The notes below the pieces were generated by a model, which worked only from the letters and a program-made list of their open reading frames with translations, searched no databases and was not told where the DNA came from. The translations under genes were made by a program, and so were the position numbers. From Arsenophonus sp046530765 (lineage in GTDB: Bacteria > Pseudomonadota > Gammaproteobacteria > Enterobacterales > Enterobacteriaceae), in assembly GCA_046530765.1 (NCBI GenBank), contig JBHEQS010000001.1, positions 62,001 through 126,000 on the forward strand: a DNA stretch of 64,000 bases, in the 5' to 3' direction. Shown in pieces: positions 62,830 to 64,000 of the stretch. How positions within the stretch are numbered: the stretch's first letter is position 1; each line of letters begins with the position of its first letter.

Positions 62830-63798
62830 TTAATTAACTGTACCAATACGATTTAAACGTATCCCTGTTGGCCATTCGCCTTCATCTTTATCAACGCTAA
62901 ACCATATGCTAACAGCTCGCCCAACTAAATTTTTTTCTGGCACAAGACCCCACATGCGACTATCTGAACTATTATCCCTATTATCTCCCATCATAAAATA
63001 ATGCTTAGGTGGGACTTTCCAGGTATTATCCTCCAAATCTGTCTGATGATATAGTGATCGCGTATATGATTGAGGAATCAGCAGAATATTATGGATAATA
63101 CCATCTAATTTTTCGGTTTTCTCTACTTGACGTAATCCATTGCTTGAAACTGGTTTGTTCAATGGAATTTTATGACTTCCTTTTTGACTTTCTATTATAG
63201 AATTAATATTAAAAAATAAAACCCACTCGCTATCTTTTGGTGAAGAATATATAGTTTGTAACTTTTGCAAACAGTTTGAAATTGAGCAATTCGGGTATAT
63301 ATGTAATTCTTTTTGTTCAGGATCATATATGATTTTATCACCAGGCAAACCAATAATTCGTTTAACAAAATCTATACTAGGATCCTTAGGATATTTAAAT
63401 ACTGCGATATCACCACGTTTTGGTTTTCCTGTTTTTAATAATACTCTTTGTGTAAGAGGGTCTTTTAATCCATAAGAAAATTTTTCTACTAGTATAAAAT
63501 CACCAGCTAATAAAGTAGGCATCATTGAACCTGATGGAATTCGAAAAGGTTCATAAACAAATGAGCGTATCACTAACACAATTGTTAATATTGGGAAAAC
63601 AGATGAGCAAGCATTAAGCCATGATGATTTATAAACGCTTTTAAGTAAATGTGTTTTTTCTATAGCATATACATCAATCTTTTGATGTATATCTTTTTTT
63701 TTATTTCGATCAGATCTTAATTTAAAATAATTAATAACCCAAATAATTCCTGTAATAAATGTAGCTATAGTTAAGATTAAAGAAAAAGTATTGGCCAT
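62830..63798 (-). CDS. lepB: Signal peptidase I
   Basis: Cleaves signal peptides of exported proteins at the periplasmic face. 322 aa (E. coli 324). Two membrane segments, at about 5-25 and 62-80, precede the catalytic domain, which holds the nucleophile S91 in IPSGSMMPTLLAGD and the general base K146 in SIDFVKRIIG. MGDNRDNSSDSRMWG is intact near the C-terminus. AAGGAG stands about 6 nt before the ATG. It follows lepA by 23 bp, forming the lepA-lepB operon of E. coli. Confidence 0.97.
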   Translation of the reverse strand: MANTFSLILTIATFITGIIWVINYFKLRSDRNKKKDIHQKIDVYAIEKTHLLKSVYKSSWLNACSSVFPILTIVLVIRSFVYEPFRIPSGSMMPTLLAGDFILVEKFSYGLKDPLTQRVLLKTGKPKRGDIAVFKYPKDPSIDFVKRIIGLPGDKIIYDPEQKELHIYPNCSISNCLQKLQTIYSSPKDSEWVLFFNINSIIESQKGSHKIPLNKPVSSNGLRQVEKTEKLDGIIHNILLIPQSYTRSLYHQTDLEDNTWKVPPKHYFMMGDNRDNSSDSRMWGLVPEKNLVGRAVSIWFSVDKDEGEWPTGIRLNRIGTVN

Positions 63799-63821
63799 TA
63801 TGACTCCTTAATAATGGTTAG

Positions 63822-64000
63822 TTATATTTTATCTACGTGAAGGATTGCAAGGAACGCCTCCTTAGGTAGTTCAACATTCCCAACTTGCTTCATTCGTTTT
63901 TTGCCTTCCTTCTGCTTATTCAGTAGTTTTTTCTTGCGACTAACATCACCGCCATAACATTTATCTAATACATTTTTTCGCAATCTCTTCACTGTTGAAC
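63822..64000 (-). CDS. lepA: Elongation factor 4 (LepA), C-terminal fragment at window edge
   Basis: Only the last 59 codons lie in the window. They read STVKRLRKNVLDKCYGGD, then RKKKLLNKQKEGKKRMKQVG, then NVELPKEAFLAIL, which is the signature C-terminal domain of the LepA/EF4 ribosome GTPase, and end HVDKI-stop (E. coli HVGKDNK). The truncation is due to the window end, not to decay. Confidence 0.95.
   Translation of the reverse strand, partial: STVKRLRKNVLDKCYGGDVSRKKKLLNKQKEGKKRMKQVGNVELPKEAFLAILHVDKI

Overview
The window looks like part of a highly reduced enterobacterial (gammaproteobacterial) genome, most likely a host-restricted insect symbiont. Every intact protein is closely related to an Escherichia coli-type orthologue. 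Codons are strongly AT-shifted, and only about 24% of the 64 kb (roughly 15.4 kb) is intact coding sequence. The rest is extremely AT-rich; two desert stretches counted by hand are about 16-17% G+C. No mobile element, phage gene, CRISPR array, rRNA or tRNA was recognised. A genus cannot be named from the sequence alone.

Layout. 1-9.3 kb: pepB (runs off the left edge), iscS and suhB, in E. coli order and orientation. The isc genes normally between pepB and iscS, and iscR-trmJ between iscS and suhB, have been erased, while the spacing stays near the ancestral length. 9.3-24.7 kb: two isolated genes, lysS and glyA. 24.7-41.8 kb: a 17 kb gene desert with simple repeats and long perfect hairpins. 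41.8-47 kb: bamD and rluD (divergent), then clpB. 51.6-53 kb: pssA. 58.9-64 kb: the only dense block, yfhL facing acpS-pdxJ, then era-rnc, lepB and lepA (cut by the right edge). recO is missing from that block.

Functions kept: translation and RNA maturation (LysS, RluD, Era, RNase III, LepA), protein quality control and outer membrane assembly (ClpB, BamD, signal peptidase, peptidase B), phosphatidylserine synthesis (PssA), one-carbon and B6 metabolism (GlyA, PdxJ), acyl-carrier-protein activation (AcpS), cysteine desulfuration (IscS) and a ferredoxin (YfhL).

The most interesting content is partial decay inside retained genes. (1) The ClpB N-terminal domain is a readable pseudogene with stops and frameshifts, while everything from a Met at the E. 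coli Met143 position is intact, so only the short Delta-N form can be made. (2) SuhB has lost a catalytic Asp (D to N) and the neighbouring Thr (T to I) of its phosphatase site, yet the frame is intact, which suits its non-enzymatic role in rRNA antitermination. (3) IscS keeps its catalytic residues but has lost parts of the basic patch that binds ferredoxin, CyaY and IscX, in step with loss of neighbouring partner genes. The deserts also hold several perfect inverted repeats of 18-30 bp that have outlived the genes around them.
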